A DNA stretch of 64,000 bases, from contig CAZGSD010000002.1 in assembly GCA_964528305.1 (NCBI GenBank), positions 136,832 through 200,831 of the forward strand, in the 5' to 3' direction. The stretch comes from CAZGSD01 sp964528305. GTDB lineage: Bacteria; Patescibacteriota; Gracilibacteria; UBA1369. Shown piece by piece: positions 53,673-62,482 of this stretch. Numbering within the stretch: the stretch's first letter is position 1; the number at the start of each line of letters is the position of its first letter. Both the position numbers and the translations under genes were made by a program. The notes below the pieces were generated by a model that worked only from the letters and a program-made list of their open reading frames with translations, was not told the DNA's origin and did no database searches.

Positions 53673-53902
53673 AAAAACTTTTATAAACAAATCCAGTAAG
53701 ATAATAGCTCAAATAATTACATTATCCACTAAAATATTACGATCAATTCGAACCGCGAACCAAAAGGTCTTTTCTCTCCAATCTAAAGCCACATAATTTT
53801 CAAACACTCCTCAAATCGACCAAATAGTCTCCCCAATGTTCGAACCGCATCATTACCCACAAAACCGCTAACTTATACAGTAAATACGCACATTTCGCGC
53901 AA
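53673..53902. other. Gene-free stretch with a repeated TTCGAACCGC
   Basis: No ORF or complete RNA gene is seen. The decamer TTCGAACCGC occurs at 53747-53756 and 53839-53848, 92 nt apart. It resembles a T-arm of tRNA on the minus strand, so these may be tRNA remnants or attachment-site duplications beside tRNA-Ala. Confidence 0.4.
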
Positions 53903-53930
53903 AACAAAAATTCCACCTCTTCGGTGGAAC
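53903..53930 (-). terminator. Terminator of the tRNA-Ala transcript
   Basis: On the minus strand TTCCACC and GGTGGAA pair around a 5-nt loop, followed by TTTTTG. It begins 7 nt after the tRNA 3' end. Confidence 0.85.
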
Positions 53931-53936
53931 TAATGA

Positions 53937-54012
53937 TGGTGGACCCTAGGAGATTCGAACTCCTGACCTCTCCCATGCCATGGGAGCGCTCTACCAGCTG
54001 AGCTAAGGGCCC
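53937..54012 (-). tRNA. tRNA-Ala (anticodon GGC)
   Basis: 76 nt with encoded CCA. Acceptor GGGCCCT/AGGGTCC includes the G3-U70 wobble that identifies tRNA-Ala. The anticodon stem CTCCC/GGGAG holds loop ATGGCAT (anticodon GGC). D arm GCTC/GAGC and T arm GGAGTTCGAATCTCC are normal. Confidence 0.97.
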
Positions 54013-54059
54013 TGAAAAAGCATGGAAATTATAATCAAAACTCTAGGATTAGCAAGAAA

Positions 54060-54578
54060 TTATTGCAGCGTATCAACAAAGTCCATTAATTGTCTAACAG
54101 CCTGATCCAAACCACCTTTAACAAAAGAATTCTTCACGGTTAAAGCATAATCCAACTTAATCTTAGATCTTTCTTGATCCTCTTTTAGCCGTTTCTCGTC
54201 TCGGAAAACTTCCTGATCAGAAACTATTTTTATAGGTATCACCTCATATCCGGCCTGACGCAAATCAAAAACCGCCGGCTCGATATAAGCCTGAATACCA
54301 AACCCATTATTTATCGCCCAATCAATATCCTCCCACTCACAACCATAAGTATTCCCAGCATATTCCAAATATTGAGCCAATTTACCACTTTCCTGTAAAT
54401 TTTGAATATGCTCGCGCGTAACAAATTTACAAAAAACATCATCCTCCGGGCCTCGCCAAGCCCTAGTCGTAGTTGTAACTATCGGAAAAAACTTTTCAGG
54501 CATTCTCCTCAAAAGCTCCATCATCAAAGTGGTTTTTCCAACACCACTACTACCCACAAAAGCCAGAATTTTACCCAT
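54060..54578 (-). CDS. gmk: Guanylate kinase-like protein
   Basis: 172 residues, a short form of guanylate kinase. P-loop ILAFVGSSGVGKTTLMMEL, then TTTTRAWRGPEDDVFCKFV (GMK STTR-pR-GE--G--Y-F), and LAQYLEYAGNTYG (GMK f-e-----g--YG). GMK converts GMP to GDP. The start is ATG 54578 (MGKILAFVG); the open frame continues upstream only by crossing the tRNA-Val gene, which ends 23 nt away. The substrate site is somewhat unusual, so a related nucleoside monophosphate kinase is possible. Confidence 0.82.
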   Translation of the reverse strand: MGKILAFVGSSGVGKTTLMMELLRRMPEKFFPIVTTTTRAWRGPEDDVFCKFVTREHIQNLQESGKLAQYLEYAGNTYGCEWEDIDWAINNGFGIQAYIEPAVFDLRQAGYEVIPIKIVSDQEVFRDEKRLKEDQERSKIKLDYALTVKNSFVKGGLDQAVRQLMDFVDTLQ

Positions 54579-54601
54579 AAAGGGACATGGTTTGAAATTT
54601 C

Positions 54602-54677
54602 TGGTGGGCGCTAAGAGACTCGAACTCCTGACCCTCTCGGTGTAAACGAGATGCTCTACCAACTGAGCTAAGCGCCC
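54602..54677 (-). tRNA. tRNA-Val (anticodon TAC)
   Basis: 76 nt with encoded CCA. Acceptor GGGCGCT/AGCGCCC, D arm GCTC/GAGC, anticodon stem TCTCG/CGAGA with loop TTTACAC (anticodon TAC), T arm AGGAG/CTCTT (one wobble) around TTCGAGT. U34 makes it a likely substrate of TrhO. Confidence 0.97.
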
Positions 54678-54736
54678 ATAATCCAAAAGATCATCGAAGC
54701 GAGACGAATCTAGCATGCAGTGCCAGTAAACTCAAG

Positions 54737-56149
54737 CTAATTTGCAAAATTTACCAGAGCTCCAGAAATATTCATATTAATCTTCACGCCGGATTTTTCA
54801 TCAAGCAGCATGTAACGTCCATCTTCATGATTAGTCGCAAAAGCCTGGCCATACAAGATATATCTGGAGTCTTGTGATATTTGAGGTTGAAACTCAGAAT
54901 AATCAGCATCATCAGTCAAAACAGTCCATTTTTCACTCACCAAATCATATTTATACAGATGAAAAACACGCTGGGGTTCAACACTATCCAAACCAGTTAA
55001 ATCATCTTCCAGTCTAGAAAAAAGCAGCACAGCATACTTACCATTAGGACTAAACACTAAATCACGCACCACTCCAGTTCCAGGCAACAACACCTCCTCA
55101 CGAGTCCCATCACCAGAAAAAAACACCAATCTATTATTAACCGCAAAAACATCCTGTTGATCGTAAGCCGCAAAAGCGACGCGCGGCTGAAAAGGATGAA
55201 TATCCAAGACAGAGGCATACTCTCCAACAAACAGAGCTTCATCTAGATTTCCATCACCAACAGTGGTTTGAGCTAACTCAAAATTACCATCCAAATTTCT
55301 ATACAATAAATATTCCCCACCAGGAGTAAAACGCATTTCCTCACCAGACGTCTTTCCATCACGAAATTCTCTCCAATCCCAATCAACAGTTCTCGCCAAC
55401 CATATTTTGGGTCTAACATCAGCGTCTCCCTCTCCATCAGGCCGCTGCAACCGCGCCACAGCCAAAAACCGCCCATCATCAGAAATAGCTATTTTAGTAT
55501 TCAAAAATTTAACATCATTAGTAATTTGTCGCATCACCCCGCTCAACCTATTTATCTCAAAAACCTCAACATTCTGCCCCGCCCGCCCGCCCAAAAAATA
55601 TATCTTTTCCCCACCCGCCACCAGTAAAACCTGCGAAATCACATAACTACCATCAGTAAAAACCTGCGGATTTTTAGCATTTCTATCATCAATCACAATC
55701 TTTCCAGCATTCACCCCCTCACCAGCCACATAAACTAATTGCAAATCCTCCATTTTAACATTTTCACGATAAACTTTCTCCAAAGGGCGACCATCTTGTG
55801 ACAGAGCCGCCGCCCCCACCTCCAAACTATAATTTTGCCCATAAGAAAATTCATCTTCCAAATGATAGAGCAAACTACGACCAGACCAGGAAAATTTCCC
55901 GGGCAAGGGGGGCGACAAACGGAAATTTTCTTCCACAGATTTTCTATCCATTAAACGATTAAAATTAATTCGAATAGAATTAATTTGACCAGGAAGAGCA
56001 GCCTCAGAAAAATTAGTAGACATCACCCGCGGCAATGCGACGCTACTTAAAGCTTGAAATCCCAAAATCAAAACACCAAGAATTAACCAAAAAACATACA
56101 AATACCATTCAAATCGACGCCTTGGCTGTTGTTCAAAATTTTTACTCAT
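54737..56149 (-). CDS. Membrane-anchored Ig-like (SbsA/Big_5) plus TolB-type propeller protein
   Basis: 470 residues. N-terminal anchor at about 14-32 (WYLYVFWLILGVLILGF). An Ig-like domain follows (about 48-120), with NSIRINFNRLMDRKSVEENF and SGRSLLYHLEDEFSYGQNYSLEV. Then WD40/TolB-like blades: NTKIAISDDGRFLAVARL, EMRFTPGGEYLLYRNL, VRDLVFSPNGKYAVLLFS, QPQISQDSRYILYGQ. Probably a surface binding or sensing protein. It is coupled by ATGA overlap to the YcgQ-like gene, forming an operon of three. Confidence 0.8.
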   Translation of the reverse strand: MSKNFEQQPRRRFEWYLYVFWLILGVLILGFQALSSVALPRVMSTNFSEAALPGQINSIRINFNRLMDRKSVEENFRLSPPLPGKFSWSGRSLLYHLEDEFSYGQNYSLEVGAAALSQDGRPLEKVYRENVKMEDLQLVYVAGEGVNAGKIVIDDRNAKNPQVFTDGSYVISQVLLVAGGEKIYFLGGRAGQNVEVFEINRLSGVMRQITNDVKFLNTKIAISDDGRFLAVARLQRPDGEGDADVRPKIWLARTVDWDWREFRDGKTSGEEMRFTPGGEYLLYRNLDGNFELAQTTVGDGNLDEALFVGEYASVLDIHPFQPRVAFAAYDQQDVFAVNNRLVFFSGDGTREEVLLPGTGVVRDLVFSPNGKYAVLLFSRLEDDLTGLDSVEPQRVFHLYKYDLVSEKWTVLTDDADYSEFQPQISQDSRYILYGQAFATNHEDGRYMLLDEKSGVKINMNISGALVNFAN

Positions 56150-56883
56150 GAGATGTATGGATTAGCAGGGATATCAATCTTTTGAGCTTCTTTTAGAATC
56201 AAGACAGGCTGGATTTGGCCATTCACCTCCTCCAATTGCCACTCACCACGTATCTCCACCCATTGATCATTCACCGGAGTATACAAACCTAAGTTATATC
56301 GCACCAAAAGCCCAACCGGTCTAGCATCAGCAGCACAACAGGAAATCACAAATCTAGCCACTGTAAAATACCCATCAGGAAGATTGCCATCACGCAATAC
56401 AAAACCAGTAACCTTGGCTTTCATGCCAGCATATACCGACAAATCGGTTTGCTGACCAAAAAGACGAACCCAATCAGCCAAATCCCGATTTTCACTATTC
56501 AAAACAAATTGCGCCGGCTTTTTTACTTTTCTAGAAAGAGCCAATTCCACTAAATTATCCACCGATCGACTAGAAAATGCTTGAGAGGAAAGAGGTTGTG
56601 GAGGCAACAACAAAGCCAGCAGTAAGGGTATAATCACAAGCATTAGCTGCCACCATTTACCATGAACATGATGAGGCAAAGCTCCCCGACCTGCCACTGA
56701 AAAAATTGCGATACAAGCAAATAACAACACCAGGACTATTCCCGTAATTACCGCTAAAACAGTGAAGTCAGGATGAATATAAAAATTAATTCTACCCGTA
56801 AAATATAAACGCAAAATCATCCAGGCATATCCAGCCAGCAGGGGCAAAACCCACCAATTTTCAGGCCAAAACTTTTTTTTCAT
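56146..56883 (-). CDS. YcgQ/TIGR03943-family membrane protein (DUF1980)
   Basis: 245 residues: four hydrophobic segments in the first about 95 residues, then a soluble C-terminal domain with VTGFVLRDGNLPDGYFTVARFVISCCAADARPVGLLV, the YcgQ/DUF1980 signature including the CC pair, and WVEIRGEWQ. YcgQ-type proteins are always found with a YcgR-type permease, as here (ATGA overlap with the upstream gene). The function of the pair is not established; metal or redox-linked transport has been suggested by the Cys content. Confidence 0.88.
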   Translation of the reverse strand: MKKKFWPENWWVLPLLAGYAWMILRLYFTGRINFYIHPDFTVLAVITGIVLVLLFACIAIFSVAGRGALPHHVHGKWWQLMLVIIPLLLALLLPPQPLSSQAFSSRSVDNLVELALSRKVKKPAQFVLNSENRDLADWVRLFGQQTDLSVYAGMKAKVTGFVLRDGNLPDGYFTVARFVISCCAADARPVGLLVRYNLGLYTPVNDQWVEIRGEWQLEEVNGQIQPVLILKEAQKIDIPANPYIS

Positions 56884-57827
56884 CCCAGATATAAATTATA
56901 AATCGTAGCAAACAAAATAGTCAGCAACAGAATAATTCCAATCATCTGCCACAAAGTTTTCCAATTAAAAATTGTTTTCAGCATCCAAATGGATTTCAAA
57001 TCAATCATCGGTCCAAACACCAAAAAAGCCAGTATTGATCCCATAGTAAAAGTTCCAGCATAGGACAAAGCAATAAAAGCATCTACACTAGAACACACCG
57101 AAATAACTACCGCCAAAAAAATCATCGACAATATCGACAAAAACTGCCCCTGCCCTAATGAAACTATTACCTCCCTGGGAAGAAACACCTGTATGGCAGC
57201 AGCAAAAAGAGCCCCCATTACCAAAGCCGACAACATCTCCACAAACTCACCTGCAATCGCAACAACAAAACCACCAAATCTCCTCCATTTTTCATTAGCC
57301 GGCACACGACTTTTTGATAATGACAAAATATCTTCACAGTGGTGGTCACAATGATCATTACCACAATGTTTTTTACCTGAATCAGCCAACAAAACAGACT
57401 GCTCTGGATGATAGCTAAATATCAAGCCAACCGTCATAGCTATAAGCAAAGTTAGCCCAACACGCCACCACACCATTGCCGGGAAAAAACTAAAAGCTGC
57501 CCAGGTAGAAAAAATCGTAACTGGATTAATTACTGGCGCGGCCAATAAAAAAGCCATGGCAGCATAAACCGGCACTCCCTTGCGTATCAGCCGTCTAGCC
57601 ACCGGTACATTTCCACATTCACAAACCGGAAACAAAAATCCGATAAAACAGGCTGTTAAAACTGCCCAAAACCGACTCCGCGGAAATAGCGCCAACAAGC
57701 GCTCTTCACGCACATAATGAGCTAAAAAAGCCGATAACAGCACCCCCAGCAAAACAAAAGGCAGCGCCCCCACCACTATGCCCATAAATATAGTCACCCC
57801 ATCCTGCGCTTTAAGCCAGATTTCCAC
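56880..57827 (-). CDS. YcgR/DUF318-type permease
   Basis: 315 residues, about eight membrane helices. The permease signature GFLFPVCECGNVPVARRLIRKGVP is the DUF318/ArsP_1 motif, followed by AMAFLLAAPVINPVTIFSTW. Later VVISVCSSVDAFIALSYAGTF and FGPMIDLKSIWML match the second half repeat. A His/Cys-rich cytoplasmic loop (KKHCGNDHCDHHCEDI) could bind metal. First gene of the operon with the YcgQ-like and propeller genes. Confidence 0.9.
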   Translation of the reverse strand: MEIWLKAQDGVTIFMGIVVGALPFVLLGVLLSAFLAHYVREERLLALFPRSRFWAVLTACFIGFLFPVCECGNVPVARRLIRKGVPVYAAMAFLLAAPVINPVTIFSTWAAFSFFPAMVWWRVGLTLLIAMTVGLIFSYHPEQSVLLADSGKKHCGNDHCDHHCEDILSLSKSRVPANEKWRRFGGFVVAIAGEFVEMLSALVMGALFAAAIQVFLPREVIVSLGQGQFLSILSMIFLAVVISVCSSVDAFIALSYAGTFTMGSILAFLVFGPMIDLKSIWMLKTIFNWKTLWQMIGIILLLTILFATIYNLYLG

Positions 57828-57901
57828 TATAAAATCAATTTAGATTTGAATTCCGGCACAAATATACTATATTTAGGCCGCTAAAAAAAGTAAAACCCCC
57901 T

Positions 57902-57988
57902 GCGCGGGTGGCGAAACTGGCAGACGCACTACCTTGAGGTGGTAGCGCCCGAAAGGGCATGGAGGTTCAAGTCCTCTCTCGCGCACCA
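57902..57988 (+). tRNA. tRNA-Leu (anticodon GAG)
   Basis: 87 nt with encoded CCA. Acceptor GCGCGGG/CTCGCGC, anticodon stem CTACC/GGTAG with loop TTGAGGT (anticodon GAG), class II variable arm GCGCCCGAAAGGGC, T arm GAGGTTCAAGTCCTC. On the plus strand between two minus-strand operons. Confidence 0.96.
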
Positions 57989-58001
57989 AATTTTATTGTA
58001 C

Positions 58002-59159
58002 TTACAACTTCATTTCCAATTTCACAACCTTCCCCCCTCTCAGCACTTCCAACCCGAGTTTTTCCCCAAAAGCTTTACTCTGCAAGATTCGCCCCAAATC
58101 CGCATTTAAAAGAGGCACATTGTCTACTTCCAGAATCAGATCACCATTTCGTAAACCGATTTTTTCCGCCGGAGAACTTTTAGCAATACCATTACCAATC
58201 AGTCGACCATCATCTGCCACACCTTCCGCCAGTAAACAACCATAATCCACTTTCACCCCCGCTACCGCAGCCAATTTTTTATCAATATTTAAACATTTTA
58301 AACCAAAATCCACTGACCCAAAATTTTGCGCATTAACCACGTAACGTTTAAGCAAAGCCTCCACCTGACTGGCTAAAACGTCTTCACCAGAAGCGGATCT
58401 AACCACCACCAAAGCCCCAGACAAATCAAATAACATTTGCCCTTCCACTCCAGTACTGAATTTCACCATCAGTGGAGAATAATTAGCATTAATATTTTGA
58501 ACAACTCCCTGACCAGACCAGGCAGATGTTATCACTCCTTCAGCCATTTTCAATAAATCCAGATAAAAACTTTTCACTCCAAAAACTTTTTGGCCAACCT
58601 TTAATAAATTCACATCTGCTAATAAAACAGCTTTCAAATTAAAAAATTTAGTCCTTTGCCCCGGCGTCAAAAGCAATTCCCCCTTTTTCACCAATTGATA
58701 CAAATTAACTCCCTTTAGCGACCCAACTTTCACCAATTGATATTGATTACCATTGTAGTCCACTGCTACCCATTGCCCTAAATCCCGCCCACTCAAATCA
58801 GCACCAGAAAGCACCAAGCCATCCGAAGTCAAAATCAACGCCAATTTAGAACAACCTGTATCCTGCTGAAAACAATCTCTCTCAAAATCTCCACTACGTG
58901 TAGAAATTTTCTTAATATCTTCCGCCGTAACAATGGTCAACAGATTACGCTTCACCACATCAACCGCTGCTATCGCCTGGGAACTCTCCAGATAAACCTG
59001 TTTTTCCGTCACTCTTTCTACCACTTTTTCACCACTTCGACCGAACACCAACCACAACAGCAAAACAACCATCGTCCAAAACAGACCAGCAAGCAAGGAC
59101 AGCCCAAAGATTTTCCAACGCTCACCAGCCATCAGTCTATCAATCAATTTACGCAACAT
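58002..59159 (-). CDS. HtrA/DegP-like protein with PDZ domain but no catalytic triad
   Basis: 385 residues: membrane anchor (about 17-38), a trypsin-like fold and a C-terminal PDZ domain (GNGIAKSSPAEKIGLRNGDLILEVDNVPL). Where HtrA has SDGYILTNNHVV the protein reads SDGLVLSGADLS (His becomes Asp121). Where it has DLAVLK it reads NLYQLV (Asp becomes Asn152). Where it has GNSGGPLV it reads FDLSGALV (Ser becomes Leu246). All three catalytic residues are gone, so this is a pseudoprotease, perhaps a peptide-binding or chaperone protein. It is downstream of the SpoIIE phosphatase by 25 nt. Confidence 0.8.
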   Translation of the reverse strand: MLRKLIDRLMAGERWKIFGLSLLAGLFWTMVVLLLWLVFGRSGEKVVERVTEKQVYLESSQAIAAVDVVKRNLLTIVTAEDIKKISTRSGDFERDCFQQDTGCSKLALILTSDGLVLSGADLSGRDLGQWVAVDYNGNQYQLVKVGSLKGVNLYQLVKKGELLLTPGQRTKFFNLKAVLLADVNLLKVGQKVFGVKSFYLDLLKMAEGVITSAWSGQGVVQNINANYSPLMVKFSTGVEGQMLFDLSGALVVVRSASGEDVLASQVEALLKRYVVNAQNFGSVDFGLKCLNIDKKLAAVAGVKVDYGCLLAEGVADDGRLIGNGIAKSSPAEKIGLRNGDLILEVDNVPLLNADLGRILQSKAFGEKLGLEVLRGGKVVKLEMKL

Positions 59160-59184
59160 AGTAGAATTTAAACTGCACAGGCAT

Positions 59185-60783
59185 TTATACCGTTCTTTTC
59201 ACTACCATACAAGTTATGTCATCCATCTGTTTGTATCCCTGCCTGTAAATATAAACATCAGACATCAAAGCATTCTTGATGGCCAGAGCAGAAGGAAATT
59301 TGCTATAACGCTTCATAATATCTTTCAATCTATCCATTCCATAACGCTCCTTATCATTGCGCCAAGCCTCCGGAATACCATCTGAATAAACAAGCAACAC
59401 ATCATCTTTCTCCAATTGTACCTGCCGCACCTTCAGAAGCTTGCTGATATCTTTGACCATCCCCAGAGCCAAACCGCCTGACGGCAAAAGTTCAACCGTA
59501 TCAGAAGCTGCTTTATAATGAATAATCTGCTCATGCCCAGCACTGACATAACTGAACTGTTTCTCCTCAATCATCCATTTCATCAGCACCAAAGTCACAA
59601 ACATATTGGGCAGCGTTTTGGCTTTCAATACCTCATTTACTTCCGACAACATTTCATCAAGCACCAGTCCCCTATCGGCATATGAATAAAACAAAGCATT
59701 GGCAATAGTAACGATAATACCAGCTGGTACACCATGCCCGGTTACATCCCCCAGATACATCAATATTTCATTATCATTGGGTAGTAAAAAATCATAACAA
59801 TCTCCACCGATCTCTTCAGCTGGTATGACTCCAGCACTTATATCGAGTCCTTTCACCTGCGGTATGGTTTTAGGCAATACACTTTGCTGAATCTGCTTGG
59901 CCAATTCCAGCTCTTTACCGACACGCTCTTTATAAATCAACGCCTTAGTACTTTCTTGCAAATCCGCGGCCATTTTATTGAAAGTCTGAGCCAGCTGATA
60001 AATTTCATCTCTGGTTTTAACTTCCACTCTATGAGTAAAATCTCCCGTAGCCAAAATTTCCGCTCCTTTTTTGAGCACAGCCAGAGGGCGCGTAATAGTG
60101 GATCCAAAAAGTATTGCCAGCAAAACACCGAGCGCCACACCAAACACCGCCAGCAATGCTATACGAAATTGAGTTGCCTGAACCTTGGCCGCCAAAGCCT
60201 GATAAGTGATACCATAAATCACCGAATACTCTTCATCCGCCGGCTGAACCATATAATCAATGCGCTGATCTTTGGCCAATTCTGCCACAGGGTTTTCATT
60301 GATATCCACAGATTGAAAAACTGTTTGGCCATCAGGCAAAATATTTTTTTTGTAAAAAACCGCCCGCCCTTCTCCACCAATCTTTACCGAAAGATTTTTA
60401 GATTTAATCTGTTCCAATAAAATTTTATCACTGACTTCTCTATTCACTCCCTCATATTTCTGCTCACTATCTACAGCAGAATCATAAAGGATTTTCCCAT
60501 CAAATCCCGCCACCTTAACACTGGCAATATCTTCATTTTTAGCCAAAACATCTTTGATTTCACGATTGAAATAAACAAAACTATTAGGAATCAAATATAA
60601 TTTATAATCCGCCACAATTTTATCCGAGGTCAGTTCAGCAAAACTTCGTGCCCGCACAAAAATATCATTCACCAACTCCCTTTCCTTCTCTCTAACCTGC
60701 ATAAAAGCCGCTACAGTCAAAAGCAGCACAATAAAGACTGATATGCCTAGAATTAATTTTGATTTTAAGGATTTTAATACCAT
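59185..60783 (-). CDS. HAMP-SpoIIE PP2C phosphatase (RsbU-like)
   Basis: 532 residues: membrane helix (about 10-27), an extracytoplasmic sensor domain (to about 200), a second helix (FRIALLAVFGVALGVLLAILFG), HAMP (about 225-280), a coiled linker and a SpoIIE PP2C domain. Metal-binding Asp are in EIGGDCYDFLL, LGDVTGHGVPAG, LVYSDGIPEAW and QMDDITCMVV. Such phosphatases dephosphorylate STAS antagonists. Likely partner: the STAS protein at 1974-2384 with kinase at 1382-1948, inferred since no other STAS is in the window. The sensor ligand is unknown. It starts 6 nt after the peptide-binding protein gene. Confidence 0.92.
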   Translation of the reverse strand: MVLKSLKSKLILGISVFIVLLLTVAAFMQVREKERELVNDIFVRARSFAELTSDKIVADYKLYLIPNSFVYFNREIKDVLAKNEDIASVKVAGFDGKILYDSAVDSEQKYEGVNREVSDKILLEQIKSKNLSVKIGGEGRAVFYKKNILPDGQTVFQSVDINENPVAELAKDQRIDYMVQPADEEYSVIYGITYQALAAKVQATQFRIALLAVFGVALGVLLAILFGSTITRPLAVLKKGAEILATGDFTHRVEVKTRDEIYQLAQTFNKMAADLQESTKALIYKERVGKELELAKQIQQSVLPKTIPQVKGLDISAGVIPAEEIGGDCYDFLLPNDNEILMYLGDVTGHGVPAGIIVTIANALFYSYADRGLVLDEMLSEVNEVLKAKTLPNMFVTLVLMKWMIEEKQFSYVSAGHEQIIHYKAASDTVELLPSGGLALGMVKDISKLLKVRQVQLEKDDVLLVYSDGIPEAWRNDKERYGMDRLKDIMKRYSKFPSALAIKNALMSDVYIYRQGYKQMDDITCMVVKRTV

Positions 60784-60789
60784 AGTTTT

Positions 60790-62334
60790 TTATTTTTTTA
60801 CCAGCATGGACGGATAAACAAGTGAATCCAAGCGCGGTTCAAATAACAAATCTTTATCATAAGCAAACAAAGACTGAGTTTCAAACAAAGGAACTCCAAC
60901 AATATCCTGCTCCACGGCAATAGCTAAAACTTTTTGCATATCTTTCAGGCGCTCAGCCAGGTTTAGATTTATTTCACTTTTATCAATCAATGTATCAACT
61001 TTAGCATTCTGATATTTTGCAGCGTTAAAAGCCCCATTCGTTCCACTATCACGACTATGCAAAACAGCTTTCAAAAAGGGTAGAGCATCGCCACTTTCAT
61101 TACGCCAACCAAGATAATAAAACGGCATATCCTGCTTCGCCATTCGTTCACGCAAATCTTCATCGGACAAAGGATGTAACTCGATGTCCAATCCGATTTT
61201 AATCAACTGTTCTTGGAAATAAGGCCCCAATAATTTCAAACTGGCCGGGAAATAAAACGGCAATTTAATTTTTTCAAAACTAGAAATCACTTTAGCTGAT
61301 TCCACATCAGCGGCAGCCAAATCATAATTAATACCAATCAAATCAGGATTATACCCAAAGACCCCATTGGGAATAAATTGATTGACAGTTTTAGCGTATC
61401 CCATAGCTAAATCTAAAAAACTTTCTTTATGAAGAGCCAAAGCAATAGCTTTGCGCAACTCTATTTTAGATAAATGTTCATCACTCAAATTAAACATTAC
61501 AAAGCCCACTTCCAAACTTGGGATGACATCAACCTGAAGTCCATGTGAACGAATTTCCTCTACCGTATCAGGCGGCACATTGACCAAAAAATCCGTTTCC
61601 CCAGAAAGCAACTCATCCACACGAGCATTTTTACCAGCCAAAGCGGTGATTTCTATGTTAGGGAAATATGGTAATTTCCCCCAATACTGATCAAATCTCT
61701 CATAAATCAGATGATTCAAGTCATCCGACTTAACCAGTCTATATGGCCCAGTCCCAACTGGTTTGGCAAAATCAGTAAATCCCTGCGGGACAATAGCTAG
61801 TTTAGCTAGTTTATTCAAAAAAAGTGGATCCGGTTTTTTAAGCATAAATCGCAAAGATCCCGTATTGATTTGCTGATAATTTTCTACATTACTCATCCAA
61901 TCCCCAGATCTGCCCTGACGAGCCTGATCCAAACTATAGATAACGTCTGCAACATCCAAAACACTTGCATCATGAAATCTCACGCCATCACGCAAAGTTA
62001 TTTCCCAAGTTTTATCATTCAATAAACCATAATACACCGCCAAACCTGGCCGCACCTGCAAATTAGCGTCTAGAGACACCAAACCTTCATAAACATCAAG
62101 CAAGCGAGTGGCCGTCACAGCATCCCCTTGATAAGGGTTCAAATTAACCGGCGCAAACAAATAAGTTAATTTGATAGATTGCCCCGAATAATCTACTTCC
62201 TGTAATTTATCCGCATTGAATAAATTCACCACGCCCACGATTTGATCCTCCAAAAAAATCAACGCCCCCGCCACCACCATCAAAAGCATCAATCCAACCA
62301 CCCCCATTTTTCCGCTGACAAACCTCACAGGCAT
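60790..62334 (-). CDS. Peptide-type solute-binding protein (SBP_bac_5)
   Basis: 514 residues. N-terminal membrane anchor (MGVVGLMLLMVVAGALIFL), then LTYLFAPVNLNPYQGDAVTATRLLDVYEGLVSLD, WEITLRDGVRFHDASVLDVADVIYSL and FYFPASLKLLGPYFQEQLIKIGLDIEL. The family pattern is complete, but there are no permease or ATPase genes beside it. It is co-transcribed with the SpoIIE-type phosphatase, so it may act as the extracytoplasmic sensor for that protein. Paralogue of the gapped gene at 44401-45683. Confidence 0.9.
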   Translation of the reverse strand: MPVRFVSGKMGVVGLMLLMVVAGALIFLEDQIVGVVNLFNADKLQEVDYSGQSIKLTYLFAPVNLNPYQGDAVTATRLLDVYEGLVSLDANLQVRPGLAVYYGLLNDKTWEITLRDGVRFHDASVLDVADVIYSLDQARQGRSGDWMSNVENYQQINTGSLRFMLKKPDPLFLNKLAKLAIVPQGFTDFAKPVGTGPYRLVKSDDLNHLIYERFDQYWGKLPYFPNIEITALAGKNARVDELLSGETDFLVNVPPDTVEEIRSHGLQVDVIPSLEVGFVMFNLSDEHLSKIELRKAIALALHKESFLDLAMGYAKTVNQFIPNGVFGYNPDLIGINYDLAAADVESAKVISSFEKIKLPFYFPASLKLLGPYFQEQLIKIGLDIELHPLSDEDLRERMAKQDMPFYYLGWRNESGDALPFLKAVLHSRDSGTNGAFNAAKYQNAKVDTLIDKSEINLNLAERLKDMQKVLAIAVEQDIVGVPLFETQSLFAYDKDLLFEPRLDSLVYPSMLVKK

Positions 62335-62393
62335 ATTTTTTATAAATCCCCCTATTATAGCAGAAAATAGGCTTAGAAAGAAGGTCTAAAACT

Positions 62394-62474
62394 AAAAAAC
62401 AGCAAGGAAATATATATCAGCTCCGAAGGGCCCCTACCCCAAAGTCGCCGATATATATTTCCTTGCTGTTTTTT
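62394..62474 (-). terminator. Bidirectional hairpin terminator with conserved 18-nt loop motif (copy 2)
   Basis: Perfect 25-bp arms (62394-62418 and 62450-62474) with A6 and T6 at their outer ends, 8 nt after the lepA stop. The 31-nt loop, read in the lepA direction, begins GGCGACTTTGGGGTAGGG (62449 down to 62432), identical to the loop of the hairpin at 13714-13793 although the stems differ completely. Confidence 0.9.
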
Positions 62475-62482
62475 CCTTTTTC

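Noticed and set aside
53739..53848. Additional tRNA genes around TTCGAACCGC
   Set aside because: No acceptor, D or anticodon arms can be drawn around either copy.
54579..54716. N-terminal extension of the guanylate kinase by 46 codons
   Set aside because: It runs through the tRNA-Val gene; the P-loop strand begins right at the ATG at 54578.
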